A DNA stretch of 7,506 nt from Oscillibacter sp. (GCA_009773995.1 VSMY01000116.1:1-7506); one strand, 5' to 3'. Positions 1-6,776 are shown, counted from the first letter of the stretch. The notes: generated by a model not told the origin, from the letters alone. Numbers and translations are program-made.

Positions 1-3000
1 GGCCGCCGATGTAGATTTCGGAGGTGTAGATTCGGGTGGTCAGGTTCACGCCGTCCACGGAGCAGTTTGCAACGGTCCCGTTGCTGCGGTTAACGCCCAC
101 CAGAGCGCCCAAATAGGTGCGCAGCTCGCTGCTGCGGAAGATGATGGACCGGGGGGCGTCCGCCAGGACCGCGTCCGGGTCCGCGGGCTTGTTCGGCTCC
201 GCCGGGTTCAGGCTGTAAACAATGTTTTGCAGCGTGCCGTTGGAGCTGCCGAAAAGGCCCGCGCAGACGCGGCTCTGGTCCTCCTTGGGAAGATCGAAGG
301 CCAGCCGCCGGATGGGGAGGCTGTTTCCGTTATAGGAGCCCAGGAAGGGCTCGGCCTGGGTGCCGATGGGCGCCTGGACCTGGAAGCCCCGCTCGGTTTC
401 CCTGTCCTCGTAGGTCAGGAGGGAGGCGCCGCCCCCGGAAATGTTCCGGTAGCCCGTGTAGACGCTCTGGTGGCCGTCCAGGGTCAGCCTCTGCTGGAAG
501 GAGAGGGAGAGGCTTTCGTTGTGATAATAGTCCCGGTGCTGGCTGAGATGGAAGAAGTGCCGGGGCGTGCGGACGCTGACGCCGACCGTCTTAGACCGGC
601 CGATCAGAGACTCGGTAACGTACTGCCGGATGGCCTCGGCGGCGTTCTCGGGAGCGTAGGGGGGAACCCCTTCTTTGTACTTGCCGGCCCAGCTGCCGTC
701 CCAATCAATGAAGGGCTTGCCCTCCTCCGAGGGGACGTAGGGGTTTACGGTTTCGGCAAAGTGGGAATTGTAGAAGTATTCGCCGGAGGGGATTTTGTTG
801 TTGGTGCTGTCAAGGGCGATGCCGAGTTCAAACCGGAGGTACTGGAAGAAATCCTTGCTGGTCCGCTCTCCGATTACCAGAGCGTCCGGCAGGGGAGCCA
901 GCCAGTATTCATCCGTTTTGTCCTCGCCGCCCTCGGTCCGCTCCCAGGCCGCCTCCAGCAGTTCGACGCCGCCGGGGACCGGTTTGCCGGGCTTGAAATA
1001 GGTGATCTGCGGCTTCGGCTCCACGGGTTTCCCGTCCTCTCCGAGACAGGTGTATGTGACCGTGAAGCTGTCCTCCGTCAGGTCCTTCTGCATCAGGGCC
1101 ACGGCGTAGCCGTCGGTCCGGACGGTGATGTTTTCGTCTTCCTCCAGCCTGCCGATCAGTTCTCTGGCGTTGCCGCCGGAGAAGCCGATTTTCCCCCGGC
1201 TGTCCTGCTCGTAATAGACCAGGCTGGGCTCCTTGAAATAGGCCCGCCAGTCCCCATAGTGGGGGAGACCCTTCAGGCCGGGGAAGCTGTAAGCCGTGAG
1301 GTTTTGTTTCTCCTGGAGATTATAGGGATAGGTGTTCTGCGAAAGGACGGGGGTGTAGTAGCCCTTGAACTCATAGCCGCCGCCGATTTCAGACAGAAAG
1401 CCGCTGCCGGACATGTCGCCGTAGTCCATGCCCCGGGCGGTCCCGGCGGATCCCTTGATTTCGCCTGAGCCCAGGTAATATGTATGGTCGAAGGCGCTGT
1501 TTCCCTGGGATTCGGAGATCCTGTAAACGGTGTTTTTTTCAGAGGACAGGCCGGAAAAGAACATGACGGAATACGCGTGATCGACGGATATCCCGGCGGG
1601 TCCCAGGACGAGACCCGCGGCGGTTTTGGTCTGCGCCATGTCGATGAAGCCGGCGGCGTAGCAGCCGGAGATCGTGCCGGAGCCCTCCAGTCCGGCGATG
1701 AGGCCCGCGGCGGAGCCGCCGGAGAGATAGTTGTCGGCATAGGAGCGCTCAAGCGTAACCGCCGCCCCGGAGGCGCTGCCGATGAGCCCCCCGGCCCGTT
1801 CGGTTCCCAGAATGACGGAGGCGGCCAGGCTGCCGGTGATGCGCACCTGCCCGGCGCCTTCCCGCAGCTTGCCAACCAGGCCGCCCGCAAAGGCGCCTCG
1901 GATTTGTTCCAGATACTGCGTGTCGCTGCTGCCCAAAAGGTCCCGGAGATCCCGGAGATTATCCTGATCGGGCTCCCAATAGACCCGGCAGTCCGTCAGG
2001 CTGTTGCCTGTGCCGGAGAGGGATCCGGCGATTCCTCCGGCGGCCCCGCCGTCGCAGACGGCCTTGGAATTGACCACGCGGATGTCCTGAAATGTGACGC
2101 CGCTTCCGGCAGATCCTACCAGAACCCCGGCGGCGGGGGCATTCCCGGCCTCCACAGCGGCGTCTATGAGGCGTACGCCGGTAAACTTCATCCCGTCTCC
2201 GGTTTTGGCGAAGAGGCCCGCGCCGGGTTGGTCCTTGGCGCTGTCCGCCGTTACGCAGAGGTCCGTGATCTCGTTGCGCCGCTTCTGCCTCTCCCCGGCG
2301 GACCAGCCGCCGTCGAAGGAGCGGAGCTCTTCGTTTACGATGGGCTTGAATGGATAGAGGCCGTATGGCTCCCGATCCTCCCGGCCGCAGCAGGCGACGT
2401 CCGCCAGCAGCACGGCGGAGGTTTTGCCCCCCGCATGGGAGGTGTCTTTGTCCAGGTTCTGGAGATGGCGCAGGTTTTCCAGCTGTGCGATGGCGCCGCC
2501 GCTGTGCTCGGCGAAAAGGCTGTTGCCCGAGTCGGAGCCGGAGGCGGAGACGGACCGGCGGCCGGGGGCGGACAGCGTAATCTCGGCGGTGACGGTGAAG
2601 TCTCCGCCGCACACGGGGGCCTTGGCGGGGTCGGAGGTAAAAAGCTGCCAGAAGTGGCGGTCCCGGGTACTGGGAAGGCCGTCGTCCCGGTCCAGCTGGT
2701 CCAGCACCCAGGTGTAGGTGACGGAGGTGTTGAAGCTGGATGTGGAGCTGGTCCTGTAGCCCCGCTGGCCTGGGCTTGCGGAAATATCAGGAATGACCGG
2801 GAGCTCGACGAAGCTGCCCGCGTATTCCAATACTACGCTTTTTTCCGCCGTAAACATCCAGTTGGTCCCGATGATGGGCAGCGCCGATTGCGGCACGGAG
2901 AAGGTGACGTGCACCCGAAGCAAATCCCCGTTTTCAACCACCACCATGACCTCCGGCGCGGGCAGGGGGGTATAGTCCCCGCGGGCTTCCTGCCTGCCGC

Positions 3001-3499
3001 CGTAGTAGCCCAGCATGGGGGACTCTCCCATGCGGGCGTCCCGGTCCCCGGCGATGGAAAGCGCGTAGCCGATTTCCTGAATATCGGGTCCCTCCGTGTA
3101 AAACACGTCGGTGACGGCTCCGCTGGACGGGTCGTAGACAATGTAAAACTCTCCGTCGAGAAGGGCCTGGTCAACGGCCCCGGCGGTGAGCAGGTTTTTT
3201 GAAAAAACGTCGCTCTTGGTGAATACAAGAGGAGAGGCCGGAGCTCCGCCCTCGGCCAGGGTGGCCACGCCCAGGGCGGCGTCCAGCTGTCCGCCGCTGT
3301 CCAGCAGCACGGCCCGATTCTCCGCGGCCATGTAGATATCCCGGGCGGCGTTGTCCAGCTCCGTGATTTTGAGGTAGTTCCGATAGTAGGCCGCCGCCAC
3401 GGCGGAGAGGCCCAGCAGGATTGCCAGGATAGCCACCACGGCCAAAGTCTCCACCAGGGAGAAGCCGCGGTTTCCTTTGTGTTCAATGCGTTGGACCAT
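1..3499 (-). CDS. Giant prepilin-like surface protein with GLUG-type repeats (partial, C-terminus beyond left edge)
   Basis: Read on the minus strand from ATG at 3499, the frame stays open without a stop to the window edge, giving at least 1166 residues. The N-terminus carries a type IV prepilin signal: a short basic leader, G12 followed by FSLVE (Phe+1, Glu+5 = E17), then a hydrophobic helix to about residue 38. Such proteins are cut and N-methylated by prepilin peptidase (PilD) and assembled or anchored at the cell surface. After roughly 450 mostly polar residues come glycine-rich GLUG-like units (GGIAG, GGLVG, GGLIG, AGLIAG) at about 480-620. Two more lie near 1075-1095 (CAGLFGSSNGTLQN) and 1130-1150 (LGALVGVNRSNGTVANC). 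GLUG repeats are known from secreted adhesins. A GAGGTG ribosome site lies at 3505-3510. Ordinary pilins are 130-200 aa, so this is a pilin-anchored adhesin rather than a major pilin. Prepilin-leader confidence is high; the ligand is unknown. Pilus assembly genes are not in the window. Confidence 0.85.
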   Translation of the reverse strand, partial: MVQRIEHKGNRGFSLVETLAVVAILAILLGLSAVAAAYYRNYLKITELDNAARDIYMAAENRAVLLDSGGQLDAALGVATLAEGGAPASPLVFTKSDVFSKNLLTAGAVDQALLDGEFYIVYDPSSGAVTDVFYTEGPDIQEIGYALSIAGDRDARMGESPMLGYYGGRQEARGDYTPLPAPEVMVVVENGDLLRVHVTFSVPQSALPIIGTNWMFTAEKSVVLEYAGSFVELPVIPDISASPGQRGYRTSSTSSFNTSVTYTWVLDQLDRDDGLPSTRDRHFWQLFTSDPAKAPVCGGDFTVTAEITLSAPGRRSVSASGSDSGNSLFAEHSGGAIAQLENLRHLQNLDKDTSHAGGKTSAVLLADVACCGREDREPYGLYPFKPIVNEELRSFDGGWSAGERQKRRNEITDLCVTADSAKDQPGAGLFAKTGDGMKFTGVRLIDAAVEAGNAPAAGVLVGSAGSGVTFQDIRVVNSKAVCDGGAAGGIAGSLSGTGNSLTDCRVYWEPDQDNLRDLRDLLGSSDTQYLEQIRGAFAGGLVGKLREGAGQVRITGSLAASVILGTERAGGLIGSASGAAVTLERSYADNYLSGGSAAGLIAGLEGSGTISGCYAAGFIDMAQTKTAAGLVLGPAGISVDHAYSVMFFSGLSSEKNTVYRISESQGNSAFDHTYYLGSGEIKGSAGTARGMDYGDMSGSGFLSEIGGGYEFKGYYTPVLSQNTYPYNLQEKQNLTAYSFPGLKGLPHYGDWRAYFKEPSLVYYEQDSRGKIGFSGGNARELIGRLEEDENITVRTDGYAVALMQKDLTEDSFTVTYTCLGEDGKPVEPKPQITYFKPGKPVPGGVELLEAAWERTEGGEDKTDEYWLAPLPDALVIGERTSKDFFQYLRFELGIALDSTNNKIPSGEYFYNSHFAETVNPYVPSEEGKPFIDWDGSWAGKYKEGVPPYAPENAAEAIRQYVTESLIGRSKTVGVSVRTPRHFFHLSQHRDYYHNESLSLSFQQRLTLDGHQSVYTGYRNISGGGASLLTYEDRETERGFQVQAPIGTQAEPFLGSYNGNSLPIRRLAFDLPKEDQSRVCAGLFGSSNGTLQNIVYSLNPAEPNKPADPDAVLADAPRSIIFRSSELRTYLGALVGVNRSNGTVANCSVDGVNLTTRIYTSEIYIGG

Positions 3500-3536
3500 G
3501 TCTGCACCTCAATCCGTGCGCCTGACGGCAGAAACT

Positions 3537-3563
3537 TTATTATGTATCCGATTCGGACACCAA
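3537..3563 (-). promoter_or_regulatory. Possible promoter for the giant prepilin gene
   Basis: On the minus strand, TTGGTG (3558-3563) and TAATAA (3537-3542) are separated by 15 bp, with CATAAT (3539-3544) as an overlapping alternative -10. The spacer contains most of the left palindrome. The spacing is short for sigma-A and the match is only moderate, so this is a weak call supported mainly by position, 38 bp upstream of the ATG, and by symmetry with the promoter on the other strand. Confidence 0.3.
3544..3560. promoter_or_regulatory. Palindromic operator, left copy
   Basis: GTATCCGATTCGGACAC is a 17-bp inverted repeat around T3552 with one mismatched pair (3546/3558). It shares the core TATCCGATTCGGA with the second copy 32 bp to the right. 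It lies within the weak promoter candidate of the prepilin gene. It is probably a binding site for the adjacent XRE repressor. Confidence 0.6.
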
Positions 3564-3570
3564 GAGCATT

Positions 3571-3597
3571 TTAACATATCCGATTCGGATATACAAT
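3571..3597 (+). promoter_or_regulatory. Possible promoter of the XRE regulator gene
   Basis: TTAACA (3571-3576, five of six to TTGACA) and TACAAT (3592-3597, five of six to TATAAT) flank a 15-bp spacer. The right palindrome (3576-3592) fills that spacer exactly, so a bound protein would block polymerase. Good boxes but short spacing keep this tentative. Confidence 0.45.
3576..3592. promoter_or_regulatory. Palindromic operator, right copy
   Basis: ATATCCGATTCGGATAT is a perfect inverted repeat with eight-base arms around T3584. Its centre is 32 bp from that of the left copy, about three helical turns, which places both sites on the same face of the DNA. This is the arrangement expected for cooperative binding of a dimeric HTH repressor. 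Confidence 0.7.
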
Positions 3598-3656
3598 CAC
3601 TTTGTGCGAAAATGGAAAAATGTTGCGGGAAAGCTGAGTTGAGAGGAGGGGCGGTT

Positions 3657-4004
3657 ATGGAGCTGGATTATCAGGCTATCGGCGTGCGCATCCGCCGTTT
3701 GCGGAAGGAGCGGGGGCTGACCCAGCAGACGCTGGCGGAAATGTCCGGCCAGGAGCCGTCCAACATTTCCCATATTGAGCGGGGGGCCACGAAGCTCAGC
3801 CTTCCCACCCTGGTCAGCGTGGCCAACGCCCTGGAGGTGACGGTGGACCAGATTCTGTGCGACAGCCTGCCGGCTTCCCGCTCCGTCTTCGAGACGGAGG
3901 CGGCCCACATTTTATCGGACTGCTCCCACCTGGAGCTGAAGATCATCACGGAGACCATCCGCACGCTGAAGGAGAATCTGCGGAGGCTGAAGCTCAGCGA
4001 GTAA
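3657..4004 (+). CDS. XRE-family (HTH_3) transcriptional regulator, 115 aa
   Basis: A Cro/C1-type helix-turn-helix occupies about residues 8-66: IGVRIRRLRKERGLTQQTLA, then SNISHIERG for the recognition helix and turn, then LSLPTLVSVANALEV. The C-terminal 30 residues form a charged helix (LELKIITETIRTLKENLRRL) that probably mediates dimerisation. The start at 3657 follows GAGAGGAGGGG (3641-3651) at good spacing. The frame is open upstream and holds an ATG at 3612, but that lacks a ribosome site and would add residues before the domain. The gene is divergent from the giant prepilin gene, and two matching palindromes sit between them, so autoregulation and control of the prepilin are likely (inference). 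Small cytoplasmic DNA-binding proteins of this kind often respond to growth phase or stress, but no ligand domain is visible here. The family call is very secure; the target is inferred from position. Confidence 0.95.
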   Translation: MELDYQAIGVRIRRLRKERGLTQQTLAEMSGQEPSNISHIERGATKLSLPTLVSVANALEVTVDQILCDSLPASRSVFETEAAHILSDCSHLELKIITETIRTLKENLRRLKLSE

Positions 4005-4005
4005 G

Positions 4006-4239
4006 TCAATCGGATTGGATTTCCGGCCAGCAGCAGACCCCCACGTCCAGGGAGATGTGCTCCCGAAGGTGGAAGTTGGCGTACCGGCAGAACCAGCAGC
4101 CGCTGCCGCAGGCCAGGCCCACCGTCCGCACGGTGAAGGCGGGGCAGCGCTGCGCCGGCCAGACGTTATAGCCGGACATGGGCTTGCGGAGGGTCCGGGC
4201 TTTCGCCGGCTCTCTCAGATGACGGGACTTCGTTTCCAT
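4006..4239 (-). CDS. Small cysteine-rich protein with CX3CX2C motif, 77 aa
   Basis: I do not recognise a named family. The frame has the strongly G/C-ending codons of its neighbours, which supports real coding. It encodes a basic N-terminus (residues 1-20, six Arg/Lys plus His), then a compact Cys/Trp-rich part with cysteines at 32, 44, 48, 51, 69 and 70. C44-GSG-C48-WF-C51 has the CX3CXPhiC spacing of radical-SAM [4Fe-4S] sites. The protein is far too short for a radical-SAM barrel, so a small zinc or iron-sulfur binding protein is more likely. No signal peptide or membrane segment is seen. The ATG at 4239 has only a modest upstream purine run (AGG six bases before it, GAAAGG further up). 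The gene converges on the XRE gene with a single base between the two stop codons and no terminator between them, so their transcripts must overlap. Function unknown. Confidence 0.6.
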   Translation of the reverse strand: METKSRHLREPAKARTLRKPMSGYNVWPAQRCPAFTVRTVGLACGSGCWFCRYANFHLREHISLDVGVCCWPEIQSD

Positions 4240-4357
4240 CAGCGGCCTGCCTTTCTTCAGCGGTTGGAAAGAGAGCGCGTTTTCCAGATCATGCGCGGAG
4301 CTGCGGGGGAAGCGCGTTCCCGGACGGCCCGTTTTTCCCGCTTCGCCCCGAAACAGC
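4240..4357. other. Gene-free stretch with two small GC-rich hairpins
   Basis: No coding frame with support was found here. Two short inverted repeats share a GCGCG loop sequence: GGAAA/TTTCC at 4266-4285 and GGGAA/TTCCC at 4307-4321. They would fall in the 5' leader of the cysteine-rich gene on the minus strand. They lack a U-tract in the right place for a terminator and may be chance structure. Confidence 0.3.
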
Positions 4358-4387
4358 TTGACAAATTCCCGGAGGGCGTGCTATGTT
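4358..4387 (+). promoter_or_regulatory. Sigma-A-like promoter for the two-component operon
   Basis: A perfect TTGACA (4358-4363) is followed after 18 bp by TATGTT (4382-4387, four of six to TATAAT). It predicts a transcript starting near 4394, with a leader of about 85 bases before the response regulator start. A perfect -35 box in an otherwise GC-rich region is the main support. Confidence 0.6.
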
Positions 4388-4419
4388 CATTGTAGCAGGA
4401 AACCCTCCGAATTTGATAC

Positions 4420-4455
4420 TTTGCGTAAATTTGGTTTGATTTTGCGCGGAATTTG
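4420..4455. repeat. 21-bp-spaced direct repeats upstream of the LytTR regulator
   Basis: TTTGCG occurs at 4420-4425 and 4441-4446, exactly 21 bp apart. Each is followed by an ATTTG (4429-4433 and 4451-4455). LytTR regulators typically bind two short direct repeats on the same helix face, 21-22 bp apart. The pair does not clearly match the published LytTR consensus, so this is a candidate autoregulatory site only. It lies downstream of the predicted start of transcription, which would fit repression. Confidence 0.35.
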
Positions 4456-4477
4456 CACAGGGGGAGGAAGCGGCTTT

Positions 4478-5227
4478 ATGATTAGACTGGCACTGTGCGA
4501 CGACGAGGCGGAGCAGCGGGAAGCAGTTGGAAACCTTTTGCGGGAATATGCGGCCTCCAGGTCCTCTCTGGCGGTGAAACTGTCAGTATTTTCCTCGGGC
4601 CATGATCTGTTGGCGGCGGCGGAGGAGTGCGGCGGCTTTGACCTTTATGTGCTGGATATCGTAATGCCGGAGCTCAGCGGCATCGAACTGGGCGTGCGGC
4701 TGCGGGAGCTGTACAGCGGCGGGGCGATCATCTATTTGACCATCTCCCCCGAGTACGCCGTGGACTCTTACGCGGCCCGGGCGTTCTACTATCTCATGAA
4801 GCCGGCCCGGCCGGACAAGCTCTTCCAGGTGCTGGATCAGGCGGCGGCGGTGCTGGAGAAGCAAAAGGCCGACTGCGTCGCCGTCCGGACGAAGGACGGG
4901 CTGGAGCGGCTGCGGCTGGACGAGATCGTCTATGCGGAGCTGGCGGGCCGGGCGGTGCGCTACCACTTGGCGGACGGGACCAGCCTGAGCAGCGTGACGG
5001 TGCGGGGTCCCTTCCAGGAGGAGACGGCGCCCCTGCTGGCGGATCCGAGATTCTTCCTCTGCGGAGCCAGCTTTGCGGTGAACCTGTTTTATGTCACCGC
5101 GGTGGAGCGGGGCTACCTCCGCATGGACGGCGGAACCCGGGTCCCCCTGGCCCGGGGGCTGGCCGCCCCCGCAAAGCGGCGGTGGAGCGATTTCTGGCTG
5201 AACAATTCGGGGGGTGGGACGCTGTGA
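4478..5227 (+). CDS. LytTR-family response regulator (AgrA-like), 249 aa
   Basis: An N-terminal receiver domain (about 1-120) shows the acidic pair D8-D9, the phosphorylation site D60 in DLYVLDIVMPELSG, T88, and K108 in the YLMKP turn. A LytTR DNA-binding domain follows (about 135-240; VRTKDGLERLRLDEIVYAEL, then SFAVNLFYV). This is the architecture of AgrA, ComE and VirR, which switch on genes in response to a partner kinase. ATG 4478 is preceded by GGGGGAGGAAG at suitable distance, and the residues after it fit the family N-terminus (MIRLALCDDE), so longer in-frame starts are rejected. The stop overlaps the GTG start of the kinase (GTGA, 5224-5227), indicating translational coupling. Control is probably from the promoter at 4358-4387. 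Family assignment is very secure; target genes are not visible. Confidence 0.97.
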   Translation: MIRLALCDDEAEQREAVGNLLREYAASRSSLAVKLSVFSSGHDLLAAAEECGGFDLYVLDIVMPELSGIELGVRLRELYSGGAIIYLTISPEYAVDSYAARAFYYLMKPARPDKLFQVLDQAAAVLEKQKADCVAVRTKDGLERLRLDEIVYAELAGRAVRYHLADGTSLSSVTVRGPFQEETAPLLADPRFFLCGASFAVNLFYVTAVERGYLRMDGGTRVPLARGLAAPAKRRWSDFWLNNSGGGTL

Positions 5228-6684
5228 CGGCTTTACGGGATATCTCCTTCCTGTGGTCGATGCTCCATGTGGTCTTCATGTTCCTGATTTTCTTCGAGTC
5301 CCGCCGCTCCTGGCGGACAACGGCGATTCTCAGCTTTGCCGGGGCGGGGACCTTGCTGTGCGTCAACGTGTTGCTCATGTACTGGATGGGCCACGGCATC
5401 ATTATGAGCGCCGCCTTTTTTACCTGCACGCTTCCCTCCATGGCGCTGTTTTTCCTGCTCTCCAAGTACCGGGACGGGCGTTTTTTCTTCCTGTTCTGCA
5501 TGTCGGACACCCTCTGCTTCTGGCTGCTCCAGCTGACGAATCTGATGGACCGGCTGGCGGGGGGCGGCTATGTGGTGCTGTTTTTCAGCCGCCTGATCCT
5601 GTTTCCCCTGGTGGAGTACGTTCTCTGGCGGCGCCTCCGCCGCCCGTACCGGGAGCTTCAGCGGAAGCTGAGCCGGGGCTGGTGGCTGTTTTCCCTCATC
5701 GGCCTGACCTACTATCTGCTGATCATGGCCACGGCGGCGCCGGTGGACGCGCCCCTGCCCGACGCGGCGGGACTGCTGCGCCTTTTCCTGGTGATGCTGC
5801 TGATGCCGATGACGTATCTGGCAATTCTCCACTCCCTCTGGCGTCAGATTCGGATCTATGAAAACCTCCGGCTGATGGAAGTCCAGCGGCAGGATTACGA
5901 CGCCCTCTGCCAGAAGATGGAGGTGGGGCGGATTTACCGCCATGATATGCGCCACCATCTGGCCGCCGTGGAGGGCCTGCTCCAGCAGGGGGACAGCGGG
6001 GGCGCGCTGCACTATGTCCGCTCCCTCAGCGGCGGACTGGAGGAGCTGACGGAGCCCGCCCGCTGCGCCAACTCCGCCGTCAACGCGGTGCTGACGGCCT
6101 ATATTGTCCAGGCCAACAACGGAGGTTGTACCGTGGAGACGAAGCTCCGGGTTCCGGAGAGGCTCCCCTTTGAGGAGACGGATATCTGCGTCATCCTGGC
6201 CAACGCCCTGGAAAACGCCATCCACGCCTGTCAGGAGCTGCCGGAGGACCAGCGGCGGATCGGCGTGGAGCTGGAGCTGACGGAAAACCAGCGGCTGCTG
6301 ATCTCGGTGGAGAACCCCTGGCCCCATCCGGTGGCCTTTGGACCGGATGGGCTGCCGGAGAGCCCGAAGCGGGAGGGCCACGGCCTGGGGCTCCAGAGCG
6401 TGAAGCGGGTGGCCGAGAAGTACGGCGGCCTCTTCCGCTGCCAGTGGGATCAAGAGCGCTTTGTGCTTCGGACGGTGCTGATGCCGCCCGCCGCCCCGGC
6501 GGCTCCCAGGGAAAGGCGGCGCCCGAACTGGACGGCCGCCGCCATTGCCGCCGTGCTGGCGTGCTTGATTGCGCTGAACTGCCTTCCTTCCCTGGCCGAC
6601 GCCTTGGAGGCGGTCCCGGTGCTGGGCCGGCTGGTCCAGGTGGTGGATCTGCGGACCTACGCCCTGGTATTCTGGAGAAATTGA
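5224..6684 (+). CDS. Seven-TM GHKL sensor histidine kinase (AgrC-like) with extra C-terminal TM tail, 486 aa
   Basis: About seven hydrophobic helices cover residues 7-206, the sensor portion. A linker with a coiled-coil look leads to the phospho-acceptor H240 in YRHDMRHHL. A GHKL ATPase follows, with the N box NALENAIHAC (N327, N331) and the G box GHGLGLQSVKRVAEKYGG (385-402). It should autophosphorylate and pass phosphate to D60 of the upstream regulator. I chose GTG 5224, which overlaps the regulator stop and follows GGGGGGTGG. GTG 5182 in the same frame would add 14 residues and lacks that spacing. Oddly, after the ATPase comes a basic proline-rich stretch (421-435), then a further hydrophobic helix (436-453) and a tail NCLPSLADALEAVPVLGRLV ending in VVDLRTYALVFWRN. 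This tail recalls the juxtamembrane region of RsiV-type anti-sigma factors (from memory, untested). No agrB, agrD or other signal gene is adjacent. Confidence 0.95.
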   Translation: MTALRDISFLWSMLHVVFMFLIFFESRRSWRTTAILSFAGAGTLLCVNVLLMYWMGHGIIMSAAFFTCTLPSMALFFLLSKYRDGRFFFLFCMSDTLCFWLLQLTNLMDRLAGGGYVVLFFSRLILFPLVEYVLWRRLRRPYRELQRKLSRGWWLFSLIGLTYYLLIMATAAPVDAPLPDAAGLLRLFLVMLLMPMTYLAILHSLWRQIRIYENLRLMEVQRQDYDALCQKMEVGRIYRHDMRHHLAAVEGLLQQGDSGGALHYVRSLSGGLEELTEPARCANSAVNAVLTAYIVQANNGGCTVETKLRVPERLPFEETDICVILANALENAIHACQELPEDQRRIGVELELTENQRLLISVENPWPHPVAFGPDGLPESPKREGHGLGLQSVKRVAEKYGGLFRCQWDQERFVLRTVLMPPAAPAAPRERRRPNWTAAAIAAVLACLIALNCLPSLADALEAVPVLGRLVQVVDLRTYALVFWRN

Positions 6685-6742
6685 ACAGTCCGTCTGCTGT
6701 GCTTTTGACCAAAATTCCCGGTTTTTTTGGGTGGTTTTGCAA

Positions 6743-6771
6743 TGGACTTTTTGCCGGGACGGGTGTACAAT
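6743..6771 (+). promoter_or_regulatory. Ferritin promoter
   Basis: TGGACT (6743-6748, four of six) and TACAAT (6766-6771, five of six) are separated by an optimal 17 bp. Transcription should start near 6778. The ferritin therefore does not depend on the kinase operon, although no convincing terminator separates them. Confidence 0.6.
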
Positions 6772-6776
6772 CAGCT

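Noticed and set aside
227..3202. Two long open frames on the plus strand (227-1468 and 1484-3202)
   Set aside because: They lie antisense to the prepilin frame, which is longer, unbroken, starts with a good ribosome site and has a recognisable leader. The plus-strand translations are low-complexity Gly/Ala/Val-rich sequence typical of the complement of GC-biased coding DNA.
1273..3507. Shorter minus-strand frames at 1273-1890, 1959-2612 and 2833-3507
   Set aside because: They are in a different frame from the prepilin gene and translate to Arg/Pro/Ser/Trp-rich sequence without domains. They are shifted readings of the same DNA, not evidence for a broken gene.
4383..4439. An 18-residue frame (MFIVAGNPPNLILCVNLV) with GGAGG upstream, as a possible Agr-type signal peptide
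   Set aside because: It starts inside the proposed -10 box, so its ribosome site would not be transcribed from that promoter, and it lacks the charged C-terminal half of AgrD precursors.
5182..5223. Upstream GTG start for the kinase at 5182
   Set aside because: GTG 5224 overlaps the regulator stop and has a better-placed G-rich ribosome site; the 14 extra residues add nothing recognisable.
5233..6453. Long minus-strand frame opposite the kinase gene
   Set aside because: It is His/Gln/Pro-rich without motifs and lies opposite a kinase with all catalytic boxes intact.
6709..6730. CCAAAA/TTTTGG inverted repeat with a T-run after the kinase gene, as a terminator
   Set aside because: The stem is only six mostly A/T pairs with a ten-base loop that contains part of the T-run, so it is too weak to call.
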